64,000 nt of DNA from Dyadobacter luticola (GCF_005860805.1 NZ_VCEJ01000005.1:186001-250000); one strand, 5' to 3'; shown: positions 16,023-24,867, counted from the stretch's first letter. A program made the numbers and translations. The notes: a model not told the origin generated them from the letters alone.

Positions 16023-16131
16023 AAAGAGCCAAAGGCTCGACCGATTTTCTTGCATCGGATTTCAATCCGATGTTTTTGGTTGGACGGATTGAAATCCGTC
16101 CTTAGGGGATTGGTCGAGCCTCTGGCTCTTT
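16023..16131. repeat. Cruciform-like multi-hairpin element
   Basis: A 20-base outer stem (16023-16042 with 16112-16131, one mismatch) encloses two perfect hairpins: CATCGGATT/AATCCGATG (16053-16072) and GACGGATT/AATCCGTC (16083-16100). It fills the space between the convergent stops of endonuclease V and the GH18 gene. It could act as a terminator, but the nested design looks like a mobile REP or MITE-type element. Confidence 0.75.
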
Positions 16132-16151
16132 GGCTGGTTGTTTTATTTTTG

Positions 16152-17309
16152 TCATTTCATGACTTTGTCGATTTCGTCGAGCAGATAGTTTTTGGGATCG
16201 GAGGCATATTCCCAGAACATGACGCCGCCCAGTTTGTTGGCCAGCACATACTGGCATTTTTCCCGTACCGACTGCTCGTCTTCGTACATTAATAGCTCAC
16301 CGGTAGTAGCATTGACCAGGTAGGGTACCCGCGCCACTGAATCGCGGTAGGCCACGAAGCCATTTTTGTTGACAAAATTTTCTTTAAAATCCGTGTAACC
16401 TTCCTTGTATTCCTGCGATTGCTGTTTTTGTCCAAAACCATTTTCAAGTTTCGAAACTTTGAACATCCGGCCGTAAAAAGGAATCCCTACCACCAGCTTT
16501 TCCATCGGTACGCCCGCCGCGTGAAATGCCTTCACCGCCTTATCCACCGAATGTTGCGAGTTATATTTTTTGCTCTGGTACAAATTGGCGTGGTGCACCA
16601 CCGTATCTCCCTGGAAAAGATCGTACGTCATTAGGTTCACGAAATTCAGATATTTGGCCGCTTTGCCCATTTCTGTTGTCTTCAGGAAGGAGGTAAAACC
16701 AGCCGTAGCGGTGGTTAGGAGCTTCTTTTTACCGGTTTCTTTTTCCAAAACATCCAGTTCCTTACGCAGCGCCTCAAACATGAGGGTATAATTCTGCTTG
16801 TCTTCCGGGCGGTACACATTGCCTTCTTCGCCGGGAATGCCGGGATATTCCCAGTCAATGTCCACACCGTCGAGTTTATATTTTTTGATAATGTCAACCG
16901 CGCTTTGAGCGAATATTTTTCTGGAAGAATCAGTCAGTACGGCGTCGGAGAAATTCTCGCTCCATGTCCAGCCGCCAAGGGAAATAAGAATTTGCAGGTC
17001 GGGATTTTTCTGCTTTAATAGATTCAGGTTGCGGAAGTTCGTCGTATCCGTTTTTTCATTGGATAAAAACGCCTTTCCATCCTTCACATCTACAAAAGCA
17101 TAATTAATGTGCGTCAGTTTGTTAGCTGGCATGTCTGCGGTTTCGAGCAAACCGTGAAAACCGCCGACGTAGCCAATCACGGCTGGTCTTGTGACAACCT
17201 GGGTAGCGCTATCGGTATCCGCGCTGGATTTACATCCCGTGAATATCAGCGGGGAAAAAGCGGCGAGCAGGGAAAATAGGAGAGAGGATTTCGTGTAAAA
17301 GCGGAACAT
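16152..17309 (-). CDS. GH18 chitinase-like lipoprotein
   Basis: A glycoside hydrolase family 18 protein of about 385 residues from the start MFRFYTKSS; an ATG eight codons earlier is also possible. It has a lipoprotein signal with lipobox FTGC (Cys26). The catalytic motif DGVDIDWEYPG is intact, with the proton donor Glu154, and the second family motif SLGGWTW is present. The C-terminal part has the usual YDL and MFWEYASDP segments. GH18 enzymes cleave chitin or related N-acetylglucosamine glycans with substrate assistance. As a surface or periplasmic lipoprotein without extra binding modules, it is likely to act on oligosaccharides. It is monocistronic. Confidence 0.93.
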   Translation of the reverse strand: MFRFYTKSSLLFSLLAAFSPLIFTGCKSSADTDSATQVVTRPAVIGYVGGFHGLLETADMPANKLTHINYAFVDVKDGKAFLSNEKTDTTNFRNLNLLKQKNPDLQILISLGGWTWSENFSDAVLTDSSRKIFAQSAVDIIKKYKLDGVDIDWEYPGIPGEEGNVYRPEDKQNYTLMFEALRKELDVLEKETGKKKLLTTATAGFTSFLKTTEMGKAAKYLNFVNLMTYDLFQGDTVVHHANLYQSKKYNSQHSVDKAVKAFHAAGVPMEKLVVGIPFYGRMFKVSKLENGFGQKQQSQEYKEGYTDFKENFVNKNGFVAYRDSVARVPYLVNATTGELLMYEDEQSVREKCQYVLANKLGGVMFWEYASDPKNYLLDEIDKVMK

Positions 17310-17393
17310 TGACGTCAGATAAAGTTGAAACATTAAAATAAATATTAGTTCAACTTAACTCCTAGCAGAGTCCGCAAAAAACCAGTCGGCCGG

Positions 17394-18293
17394 TCAGGAT
17401 TCGTGTAAGGCTTCCAGTTTTTGCAGCGCCTTGTGCATATCCACACCTTTTCCTAAAACGCCTTTAAACAAATCACCTTTCTCTTCCACGCGTTTCAGCA
17501 CATTTTTGATGGTGAATTCTTTGGGCGAAAGTCCATGTTTCACTTCGCTCCATTCCAAAGGCGTCGATACCGTCGCACCCGGTTTTGGGCGGGCACTGTA
17601 TGCAGAGGCCAATGTTTGGGCGGTGCGGTTTTGAAGGAAATCAACATAGATATGGTTCTTTTTCCGCTTCGAAAGCGACCGCTCCAATGTGGTCAGATTC
17701 GGGAGGTAATCTGTCACCATCGTCGCCAGTATCTCCGCAAAATCTTTTGCTTCGTCGAATGTGTATTTTTTATTAAAAGGAATATAAACATGCAAACCCC
17801 GCGAGCCGGAAGTTTTGCAAAAACCCTCAATACCAATCTGATCCAGGATTTGTTTGATCGTCAGCGCTACATCTACTACATCGTCGAAAGTGTTTTTCTC
17901 CGACGGGTCAATGTCCATCACAATGTAATCCGGGTAGTCCAGCTTGCTGATGGTTGAATTCCACGGATTCATTTCAATCGAGCCCAAGTTGGCCACATAA
18001 AGCAGTGTTTCGAGATCATTGCAGATAATGTAGTTCACAATTTTCCCGGTCGACTCGGCCAGAATCTCATGCGTTTTCACCCAATCCGGTACGTGTTCGC
18101 CAGCATCTTTCTGGAAAAATCCGGCGTCTTTAATTCCGTTGGGCTGCCGGCGAAGCGAGAGTGGCCGATTTTTCAGATAAGGCAAAATGTAGGGTGCCAT
18201 GTTGCTGTAATATTCCAGCAACTCGCCCTTCGTGATATGTTCGTCGGGCCAGTAAATCTTATCCAGATGCGTGAGTTCAGCTTTCTTTTTCAT
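17394..18293 (-). CDS. ligD: LigD-type NHEJ polymerase domain protein (no ligase domain)
   Basis: A 299-residue stand-alone archaeo-eukaryotic primase-type polymerase of the LigD family, which fills gaps and adds ribonucleotides at double-strand break ends. The catalytic metal-binding DxD is Asp127/Asp129 in IVMDIDPSE, and the SGSRGLHVYIP motif (about residues 162-173) and YVANLGSIEMNPW are typical. LigD in many bacteria is a fusion of polymerase, nuclease and ligase domains; here only the polymerase is encoded. Its start overlaps the stop of ku by 4 bases, so the two form a translationally coupled NHEJ unit. The ligase must come from elsewhere in the genome. Confidence 0.93.
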   Translation of the reverse strand: MKKKAELTHLDKIYWPDEHITKGELLEYYSNMAPYILPYLKNRPLSLRRQPNGIKDAGFFQKDAGEHVPDWVKTHEILAESTGKIVNYIICNDLETLLYVANLGSIEMNPWNSTISKLDYPDYIVMDIDPSEKNTFDDVVDVALTIKQILDQIGIEGFCKTSGSRGLHVYIPFNKKYTFDEAKDFAEILATMVTDYLPNLTTLERSLSKRKKNHIYVDFLQNRTAQTLASAYSARPKPGATVSTPLEWSEVKHGLSPKEFTIKNVLKRVEEKGDLFKGVLGKGVDMHKALQKLEALHES

Positions 18294-19063
18294 GATGCTT
18301 TACGTTTTGGTGCGGCCAGACTTTCTTTGAGCTGCGCCATGAGATCTTTACTTTTCGAGTGAACAATCTTCATTTTCGACGTGGCCGGTTTCTTGCCTTT
18401 TGCCTTCGCCATGATCAGTTTCAGCAGATTTTCATTGTAAGTATCCTTGTATCGCGAAATGTCAAAATCCGTGGTCAGCTGTTCGATGAGCTGGATCGCC
18501 ATGTTCATTTCCGCGGGTTTGATCTTGATATCCGGAATTTCAAGATCCTCGGTATCCCGTATTTCGTCCTGAAACCGGATTTTATTGAGGATCAGAATGT
18601 CGTCGGAAGGTTTGATAAGGACAAGGCTTTCGCGGTTTCGCAGCACGTACGATCCCAGACCTGCCTTACCTGTCTTTTTGAGGGCGTCGCGGAGCAGAGC
18701 GTAAGGTTTTGCGCCGGATTTTTCAGGTTGTAAATAGTAGGGAGTTTCGTAGTAAATGCTGTCAATGTCTTTTTCATTGACAAATTCGGCGATTTCGATG
18801 AGCTTGGTTTTCTCGGGACTGGCTTTTTCAAAATCCTTGTCGTCGAGCACCACATATTCGTCATCGACTTTGTAGCCTTTCACAATGTTGTCCCAATCCA
18901 CCTCGCGGCCGGTATTGGCATTGACGCGCTGGTATTTAATGTGGGAGTGGTCTTTTTTATCCAGCATATCCAGGTCAAGCTCGCTGCCTTGCGTGGCGCT
19001 AAACAATTTCACGGGAATATTAACGAGGCCAAACCCAATCGCCCCGGACCATATCGCTCTCAT
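18290..19063 (-). CDS. ku: Ku-type NHEJ DNA end-binding protein
   Basis: A 257-residue bacterial Ku with the canonical start MRAIWSGAIGFGLVNIPVKL. It forms a homodimeric ring around DNA ends and recruits LigD. The central beta-barrel region contains VDWDNIVKGYKVDDEYVVL, and the C-terminal arm is short and lysine-rich (KAKGKKPATSKMKIVHSKSK, then AAPKRKAS), typical of the tail that helps threading onto DNA. The ligD polymerase gene follows with a 4-base overlap. In Bacteroidota this pair supports repair during stationary phase or desiccation; that role is general knowledge, not shown here. Confidence 0.96.
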   Translation of the reverse strand: MRAIWSGAIGFGLVNIPVKLFSATQGSELDLDMLDKKDHSHIKYQRVNANTGREVDWDNIVKGYKVDDEYVVLDDKDFEKASPEKTKLIEIAEFVNEKDIDSIYYETPYYLQPEKSGAKPYALLRDALKKTGKAGLGSYVLRNRESLVLIKPSDDILILNKIRFQDEIRDTEDLEIPDIKIKPAEMNMAIQLIEQLTTDFDISRYKDTYNENLLKLIMAKAKGKKPATSKMKIVHSKSKDLMAQLKESLAAPKRKAS

Positions 19064-19120
19064 AATCTGCTTATAGTGATTTGTGAGAGGTTGTTAAAAA
19101 TCCGTGCCTTACATTAAAAA

Positions 19121-19876
19121 CTATTGCCCCAACCAATCCTTAAAACTCCCCATCCTCTCCCGGCTAATCAGGATATCATTATCATTACAATGTTCCAAAT
19201 GAATCTTCAACCGGCTATTCGAGTAAGTAAAAACATCTTTAATTGCCCCGATTGAGCTGATGTACTTTCGGTTTAACCTGAAAAACAGCTCCGGCGAAAC
19301 CATATCATCCACCTCGTCCAATGTGTAATCTATGATATACTTTTTGCCCTGCTTCGTTTGCAGCAAAGTCACCTTGTCCTCACTAAAAAAGAAAGCAACA
19401 TCCGCAATGTCTACCGTCTGGATCCGCTCGCCAATTTTCACCAGAAAGCGGTTTTTAAATGTTTTGGCAGCAGGTTGCAGCAGGTTTTTTATTTGTTCCA
19501 AAGAAATTGCAGGCTCTTTCCTGCCAGCCTGAAACTTGTCCAAGGCTTGTCCCAATTCTTCCGGATCGATCGGTTTCAACAGATAATCAATGCTATTCAG
19601 CTTAAATGCCTTGATCGCATATTGATCGTAAGCCGTGCAAAAAATGATCGGCGCAGTCACTTTTACCTTCTCAAAAACCTCAAAGCTGATCCCGTCGGCA
19701 AGCTGGATATCCAGAAAAATCAGGTCGGGCTGGGGATTTTTATTAAACCAATCCACCGAGCCGGAAACCGTATCGAGGTTTAACAGGATTTGCGCACCAG
19801 GCAATTTTTCTAAAATCAGCTGCGCAAGCCGCCGCGCCGCCGGCTTTTCGTCTTCAATAATTAGGATTTTCATCAA
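19121..19876 (-). CDS. LytTR-family response regulator
   Basis: A 251-residue response regulator. The receiver domain spans about residues 2-120, with the acidic pocket Glu9/Asp10, the phosphoacceptor Asp56 in LIFLDIQL and the conserved Lys in YLLKPI. The LytTR DNA-binding domain covers about 135-248, ending FFRLNRKYISSIGAI and ISRERMGSFKDWL. It is encoded downstream of a LytS-type kinase on the same strand, separated by 202 bases that hold three tandem palindromes. Together with the TonB-dependent receptor gene further upstream, it probably senses and controls an envelope process. The target genes are unknown. Confidence 0.94.
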   Translation of the reverse strand: MMKILIIEDEKPAARRLAQLILEKLPGAQILLNLDTVSGSVDWFNKNPQPDLIFLDIQLADGISFEVFEKVKVTAPIIFCTAYDQYAIKAFKLNSIDYLLKPIDPEELGQALDKFQAGRKEPAISLEQIKNLLQPAAKTFKNRFLVKIGERIQTVDIADVAFFFSEDKVTLLQTKQGKKYIIDYTLDEVDDMVSPELFFRLNRKYISSIGAIKDVFTYSNSRLKIHLEHCNDNDILISRERMGSFKDWLGQ

Positions 19877-19911
19877 GAAAAAGATTTCTGCAAGACTATT
19901 TTATTCAGTTA

Positions 19912-20090
19912 CCGTCAGTTTAAACTGACGGCAAAGGGAGGCAGCTTCGGCAAGAAAGAAACTCGGCCCACTAAACTATTTAATTCAATTACCGTCAGTT
20001 TAAACTGACGGCAAAGCGAGGCAGCTTCGGCAAGAAAGAAACTACGCCCACTACACTATTTTTTCAATTACCGTCAGTTTAAACTGACGG
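19912..20090. repeat. Three tandem copies of a 79-80 base palindrome unit
   Basis: The perfect palindrome CCGTCAGTTTAAACTGACGG occurs at 19912-19931, 19992-20011 and 20071-20090. The 60- and 59-base spacers between copies are nearly identical to each other (both contain GAGGCAGCTTCGGCAAG). The third copy overlaps the last codons of the kinase gene (stop at 20079). The array lies between kinase and regulator genes in one apparent operon. It is not a CRISPR, because the spacers are alike. Confidence 0.85.
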
Positions 20091-21149
20091 CGAAAGCAAA
20101 GGCAACTTCACCACAAACGCCCCGCCCTCATTCAAAACCGACATCCGCCTCTCACACAATAACTCATACCGCTTTCTGATATTCGACAACCCAATCCCCG
20201 TCGATTCTTCCGAAATGCTGCTCTTGGGCTGAAAATTATTCTTTACAACCAATTCATTGTTAATCAATTCAATGTCGATCTTCAAAGGACTCGAAGAGGA
20301 GGCAACATTATGCTTCACCGCATTTTCCAGAAGTAGCTGCAGGGAGAGGGGCGGAATGCTGCCGGAAACATTTTTGTCAACATGGATATGATATTGCAAA
20401 CTATCCTCAAACCGTATTTTTTGCAGCGAAAGATAGTTTTCCGCAAATTCCAACTCCTTTTCCAGCGGTACTAATTCCTCCTGCTGCACATCGAGCACAT
20501 ACCGGTAAATTTTCGACAACTTATTAATAAACCGGGCAGCATGATCCGCATTCTCGTAAACCAGGTTACTCAGCACATTCAGCGAGTTGAACAAAAAATG
20601 GGGGTTCAGCTGGTCTTTTAAAGATTTAAATTGCTGCGCAACCCGCTCTGTTTTAAGCTGCTCTGCTTCGATCGCCGCATTCCGCCACTCCATCAGAAAC
20701 GATCGGCTGATAAAAATAAAACTGATCACAAATGAAATCCGCATCGGGAATTTAGTCCAGTTGACGAGGTCTTTCCACGGAATGTTGTTGAGCGTAAATG
20801 CCTGCCGCAGCAGGTACATATCCAGGAAAATGATGATAATGCTGACAACAAACACATACAGAAAGTAGCCCAGACATTCCAGCACCAGCCTTTTAATGGG
20901 AAATTCGATCCAGGAAATCGTCCTGTCGAAATAATCTTCGAACAAAAAACCACCATAACTCAGCACGCACGACATCACGAAAGAAACCAGCATTTCGCCC
21001 CAGATCGTCTGCATTCCCTGCACGCTCAGGAAACATTCCCAGCAATGCATCAGCGTGAGGATCAGCGCGATCACCAGGTTGACACCCAGAAAAGCAGGCG
21101 AGAAATTCCAGAATTTTTTGGAGCCTTTGGTCGATCTTTTACCCAGCAT
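20079..21149 (-). CDS. LytS-type sensor histidine kinase
   Basis: A 356-residue kinase. The N-terminal half has four hydrophobic segments (about residues 20-37, 52-72, 90-112 and 138-152). The His_kinase domain follows, with phosphoacceptor His184 in LNPHFLFNSLN. The ATPase domain contains LLENAVKHNV and GIGLSNIRKRYELL. The kinase has no periplasmic sensor domain, so it probably senses the membrane or a partner protein. The last three residues and the stop codon lie within the third palindrome copy, so the C-terminus (LLSPSV) may have been reshaped by repeat insertion. It is 43 bases after the TPR-like gene and upstream of the LytTR regulator. Confidence 0.93.
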   Translation of the reverse strand: MLGKRSTKGSKKFWNFSPAFLGVNLVIALILTLMHCWECFLSVQGMQTIWGEMLVSFVMSCVLSYGGFLFEDYFDRTISWIEFPIKRLVLECLGYFLYVFVVSIIIIFLDMYLLRQAFTLNNIPWKDLVNWTKFPMRISFVISFIFISRSFLMEWRNAAIEAEQLKTERVAQQFKSLKDQLNPHFLFNSLNVLSNLVYENADHAARFINKLSKIYRYVLDVQQEELVPLEKELEFAENYLSLQKIRFEDSLQYHIHVDKNVSGSIPPLSLQLLLENAVKHNVASSSSPLKIDIELINNELVVKNNFQPKSSISEESTGIGLSNIRKRYELLCERRMSVLNEGGAFVVKLPLLSPSV

Positions 21150-21192
21150 ATCGGAGGTACAGTTTACGGATTAAGTGACGATGCGGAAAAAC

Positions 21193-21846
21193 TTACTTGC
21201 AATTTTTGACCATTCCATCCGCCAACTTTTTTCCCCAGGTTGGCAAGATAGCGGCTTTTAATGCGGCTTCGTCCTGTCCGGCGAAGATGGTCGCGCTCTG
21301 CTGCGCAAAACCGCAGGCTTTCTCCGTTCCCGACCCGAAGAATTTCGCCATTCCATATTCCATTTGTGCCATCATGACCAACGCACGCGGGTTTTTGTTG
21401 TCGATTCCCAATGCCCTGCCGAATGTTTGCATCGCCAAACCCGATAAACTTTGCCCGCGTCCTGCCGGGTCGGCGCTGAGTTTTGCCATCGTCACAAAAC
21501 CCTGCAAAGTCACGATTTCCACATTGTTGGGCGAGATAGCATCCGCTTTTTTCGCCAGTTCTTCGGCCCGCGCCAGCGCCTCATCCTTTTTATCAATTGT
21601 CAAAGTTTTGTTCAAACCTTGAAAAGTGTAAGCCAGCGACTGGTAGTAAAGCGGCTGCCACTCCGTCGGATTCAGCTCGGTAATGCGGGCAAAAGCATTC
21701 GCCGACTGCTGCAGCTGCGGTAGGGAATCGGTCTCGATCAGTTTCGCTATTTCCTTTTTCATCGCTTTTTGGTAGGGCGTATCCTGGGCGATGGCGGTGA
21801 ATGTTGTCAAGAGCATGAACGTCAGGATGATTTGTAGCTTTTTCAT
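21193..21846 (-). CDS. Secreted TPR-like helical protein
   Basis: A 217-residue protein with a signal peptide (MKKLQIILTFMLLTTFTAIAQ cut after AIA or AQ). The mature part is helical with TPR-like spacing: ITELNPTEWQPLYYQSLAY, ADAISPNNVEIVTLQGF and LGIDNKNPRALVMMAQMEY. A short Cys-containing region near the end (KACGFAQQSA, and a final NCK) may form a disulfide. It is probably periplasmic. The gene sits between a TonB-dependent receptor gene (66 bases upstream) and the LytS kinase gene (43 bases downstream), so it may be an accessory protein for the receptor or signal input. I do not recognise a named family. Confidence 0.8.
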   Translation of the reverse strand: MKKLQIILTFMLLTTFTAIAQDTPYQKAMKKEIAKLIETDSLPQLQQSANAFARITELNPTEWQPLYYQSLAYTFQGLNKTLTIDKKDEALARAEELAKKADAISPNNVEIVTLQGFVTMAKLSADPAGRGQSLSGLAMQTFGRALGIDNKNPRALVMMAQMEYGMAKFFGSGTEKACGFAQQSATIFAGQDEAALKAAILPTWGKKLADGMVKNCK

Positions 21847-21912
21847 GATTTTTCTGGTTGAAATTTTGAGTGAAAAGATTGACTGTTAACAGGTTAAATA
21901 TTTCGGTAAGTT

Positions 21913-24093
21913 TTAAAGATTGTTCAGTTGATTCGCGTCTTTGTTTTTCGATAATGTGATGAAGAGGCCTATGAAGGCGAATCTTTTGGCTTGCTGACCG
22001 GTGGGCAGGCTGGCGTAAAAGCCGGTTTCGTCGGGTTGCGTTGCGTAGCGGTAGCCAAAAACATTGCTGCGGCCGAGCACATTGGAGCAGGCGGCGTGAA
22101 TGATAATGTTGGGGCGGGGCAGGTAACTCCAACTGATACTAAGGTCGCTGTACATTTTGGTTTTGGACTGCATTTCGCCTTGCAGGTTTGGATTATTGTA
22201 GGTGTAGCCGCTGTTCCACGACCAGGAGGAGCCGAGTTGCGATTTCAGTTTTCCAATAAAATGTTTGATCACCACCGAACCGTTGTGCCTGGGCGCGAAG
22301 GAAGGCTGAACTTTGGTTTCATAGTTTGCAAACCTGCGTTTGCTGTCCACAAAGCTGTATGTGATCCAGAAATCGGTGCCTTTGATGGTGGTTTTGTCGC
22401 GGTAGAAAAAGTCGAATCCTCTTGCGTACCCGGCGCCGTTTTGGGTAATGTTGGCAGGCGCGGTAGGCAAGCCCTGGTAGGTGACCAGATTGTCGTAAGT
22501 TTTGTAAAATGATTCGGCGCGGAATGTGCGGTTGTTGTTGACAATAAAATAATTAAGAATGTAATGTGTTGCCTCCCCGTTTTTCAGGTTGGTTTGTAAA
22601 ACCCTTAGTTTCTCTTCGGGAAGCTGTTTGAATTTCCCTGCTGCAAAAGAAAATTGTCCCTGGTTTTCCAGTTTGTAAGCGACTGAAAATCTTGGCGTAA
22701 CCCACATTTGCTTTGACAGAGAGCTATACCCCGTCCGCAGTCCGCCGACCATGATCAGCCGGTTGCTGAAATAATAGGTAGCCTCGACAAAATGATTAAG
22801 CTGATGATCGGTGTATTTTCTTTTTAAATTTTGGCTGATCAATGCTTCCGAGTAGGATTTGATATACCACTCCAAACCATTTTTCAGAGAAAACTGTGGC
22901 GTAAAATCTTTGACTGCTGCGATTTTGGAATGTGCGATCTGGTTGATCTGCCGGATCGGTTCCCGGTTAATGTTATACTTGTCGCGGTTGTGCGAAAATG
23001 CCGCCCCGCCATAGAAAAACCAGCCTTTATTCGCTGAATGTCTGAACGATACGTTGCCGTAAGAGTAGCGGTTATGTAATTCGATCCGGTCGCCGCGACC
23101 GTCATTTCCCGGCAAATCGTTGCCCGGTGATTTCTGCCAGATCGCCATACCATTTCCTTCCGTGTGGAAATAGGCTTTGATAAATCCCGATTTTCCTTTC
23201 GCCGCATTTCCCCACTTTTGTCTCAACGAAATTTCCGAATCCCAGCTCGACGGACTTTTCTCCCAATCGAAATTTTGTTTAACCAAAGACTGATAAGGCG
23301 CGAGATTATAATAGTTGCCCGAGGCCGTCAACGCATTGTTTTTTCCAACCAAAGTTTGGGTATACCCGCCGCCGAGCGACATAATGCTGATATCCCCCTG
23401 ATTCCGCAGCGGCAAATCCAATGTGTTCAAAGCCAGCGCGGAAGACAATGCCTGCCCATACTCCGCCGAGTAGCCGCCGGTGCTGAAAAACGATCCCTTA
23501 AACAAATTAGGACTGAACCTCGTCCGGGTCGGAACATTGGAAGCCGTACTCCCGAATGCATTGCCAACCTGCAGGCCATCGATAAAAATGGAAGTTTCGG
23601 ACGCATCGCCGCCGCGGACGAAAAGCCGCCCGTCATTCCCGACTGTGGATGTACCGGGCAATGTGAGCAATGCCGCCGTAATGTCGCCCATCGCGCCGGA
23701 AGTGGTCACAATATCGAGCGGTTTCAGCACCACCGATTTCTTTTCATCGCTCGCCTCCATCGCCCCAGCCGTGATCGTGACCGCTGTGAGCAGATTGATG
23801 CTTTCGGGCAATGTGACCTTCAAAGTGACTGGATTTCCGGAGCAGATAATGTTGATTTCCTGCGTCTTGAATCCCAGCGCCTGAATGCTGATGACCTGGC
23901 TGCCGGTTTCATCCGTCTCAAAAGCAAAATTTCCCTGCGTGTCCGAAGAGGTACCGTCGTAAGTTCCCTTTAATGTGATATTTGCGCCGGGCAGCACACC
24001 GCCTTTCTGATCCGTAACAATTCCCGAAATTTTCGTCTGCGCCAAAGTGGGCGCAGCAGCAAAAAGTAAGAGGATCAGCAGGTAATTTTTCAT
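21913..24093 (-). CDS. TonB-dependent receptor with carboxypeptidase-like N-terminal domain
   Basis: About 726 residues from MKNYLLILLLFAAAPTLAQ, the likely true start; the frame extends 24 codons further upstream without signal-peptide character. A CarboxypepD_reg-like domain (about residues 20-105: SGIVTDQKGGVLPGANITLKG) is followed by a plug domain (VRGGDASETSIFIDGLQVG) and a 22-strand-type barrel that ends at the outer membrane. The substrate is unknown. It lacks a SusD partner and is followed by a TPR-like protein and a LytS/LytTR two-component system, which probably form one operon with it. Such a receptor linked to a two-component system may take part in sensing as well as uptake; that is inference. 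Confidence 0.9.
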   Translation of the reverse strand: MKNYLLILLLFAAAPTLAQTKISGIVTDQKGGVLPGANITLKGTYDGTSSDTQGNFAFETDETGSQVISIQALGFKTQEINIICSGNPVTLKVTLPESINLLTAVTITAGAMEASDEKKSVVLKPLDIVTTSGAMGDITAALLTLPGTSTVGNDGRLFVRGGDASETSIFIDGLQVGNAFGSTASNVPTRTRFSPNLFKGSFFSTGGYSAEYGQALSSALALNTLDLPLRNQGDISIMSLGGGYTQTLVGKNNALTASGNYYNLAPYQSLVKQNFDWEKSPSSWDSEISLRQKWGNAAKGKSGFIKAYFHTEGNGMAIWQKSPGNDLPGNDGRGDRIELHNRYSYGNVSFRHSANKGWFFYGGAAFSHNRDKYNINREPIRQINQIAHSKIAAVKDFTPQFSLKNGLEWYIKSYSEALISQNLKRKYTDHQLNHFVEATYYFSNRLIMVGGLRTGYSSLSKQMWVTPRFSVAYKLENQGQFSFAAGKFKQLPEEKLRVLQTNLKNGEATHYILNYFIVNNNRTFRAESFYKTYDNLVTYQGLPTAPANITQNGAGYARGFDFFYRDKTTIKGTDFWITYSFVDSKRRFANYETKVQPSFAPRHNGSVVIKHFIGKLKSQLGSSWSWNSGYTYNNPNLQGEMQSKTKMYSDLSISWSYLPRPNIIIHAACSNVLGRSNVFGYRYATQPDETGFYASLPTGQQAKRFAFIGLFITLSKNKDANQLNNL

Positions 24094-24437
24094 CGGAGCG
24101 CCTTGTTTTTTATCAAAGTTGCGCAGCGCAAAATGTGCCGGCAAGCGAACCTGACCGAAGTTCATTTTCAGACGACCGAAATGCAGGATTGAGAAGACGA
24201 AGTGTGGCGTAAACCGCGGTGATTTTAAGAAATCTCAGGGCAGTTGTAAATTTTTTATGAAATTTTGCAAAGAGCTTGTATTCAAATATTTAGTTCTGTA
24301 TTTTCAATCGAAACTTAAACCTGGGAGCTATTTGAGAATTCTATACGTCTAAAAGTTCTGTTTGTCTGGCACATTTATTTATCAAGTGTTGGAAAAAGCA
24401 ATTTCATCGTAAGAATAAACCTCAACCAAATATCATT
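24094..24437. other. Intergenic region with no recognisable gene
   Basis: About 344 AT-rich bases between the divergent starts of the receptor operon and a small unknown gene. It should hold promoters for both directions. I see only a one-mismatch -7-like AATATTTG on the minus strand near 24280-24290 and no clear structure or small gene. Confidence 0.5.
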
Positions 24438-24650
24438 ATGGTAGCTTCATTAGGTAACAACGCAATCAATACTTTAAAGCCAGGCGCAGTCCTAACCGTA
24501 ACAGGCGCCAAAACTGAAACTGATGCCCAAAAGGAAGTGGCAGCTTTTCTACAATCAAGTAACCGCGACGATCTGGGATATTTCCTAATCTCCAAAGATT
24601 ACTTTTTGTTGTATTTGAAGTCGGGAAGTTCATTAAGTGGAATTGCTTAA
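24438..24650 (+). CDS. Small hypothetical protein
   Basis: A 70-residue frame with a good ATG start (MVASLGNNAINTLKPGAVLT). It is neutral, with a mixed helix and strand pattern and the repeated aromatic run DYFLLYLKSGSSL at its end. There is no signal peptide or metal motif. It lies 25 bases before another small unknown gene on the same strand, and the pair is followed by a terminator at 24920. I do not recognise a family. Confidence 0.45.
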   Translation: MVASLGNNAINTLKPGAVLTVTGAKTETDAQKEVAAFLQSSNRDDLGYFLISKDYFLLYLKSGSSLSGIA

Positions 24651-24675
24651 AGCATAACTTTTTTGATCAAAGACA

Positions 24676-24867
24676 ATGGTAAAATCAGGTACCTTCAAAT
24701 TACTTGGGCAGAAGCTCATCAACATAATCATTCACAGAGACGACGTAGTCAAAATAGCACCGATTAAAAAGGGCCGTGGATGTATTATTTATCTCAAAAA
24801 CAAAGTTCCTTACGCGGTTAGTGAAACCGAAAGAGAGGTATATAGCAAGTTGGATTGGGTAGCGTAG
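24676..24867 (+). CDS. Small hypothetical protein
   Basis: A 63-residue basic frame (MVKSGTFKLLGQKLINIIIH) with alternating charged and hydrophobic residues that suggest a small beta-rich domain: DDVVKIAPIKKGRGCIIYLKN. It follows the previous small gene by 25 bases, and the two are probably co-transcribed. A good hairpin terminator lies 52 bases past its stop. The function is unknown, and a spurious ORF cannot be excluded. Confidence 0.45.
   Translation: MVKSGTFKLLGQKLINIIIHRDDVVKIAPIKKGRGCIIYLKNKVPYAVSETEREVYSKLDWVA

Noticed and set aside
19912..20090. Possible CRISPR array
   Set aside because: Only three repeats, and the spacers are nearly identical to each other, so it is a tandem duplication, not a spacer-containing array.
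23164..23973. 269-codon frame on the plus strand within the TonB-receptor gene
   Set aside because: Antisense to a well-supported receptor; rich in Arg and Ser as expected for a shadow frame.
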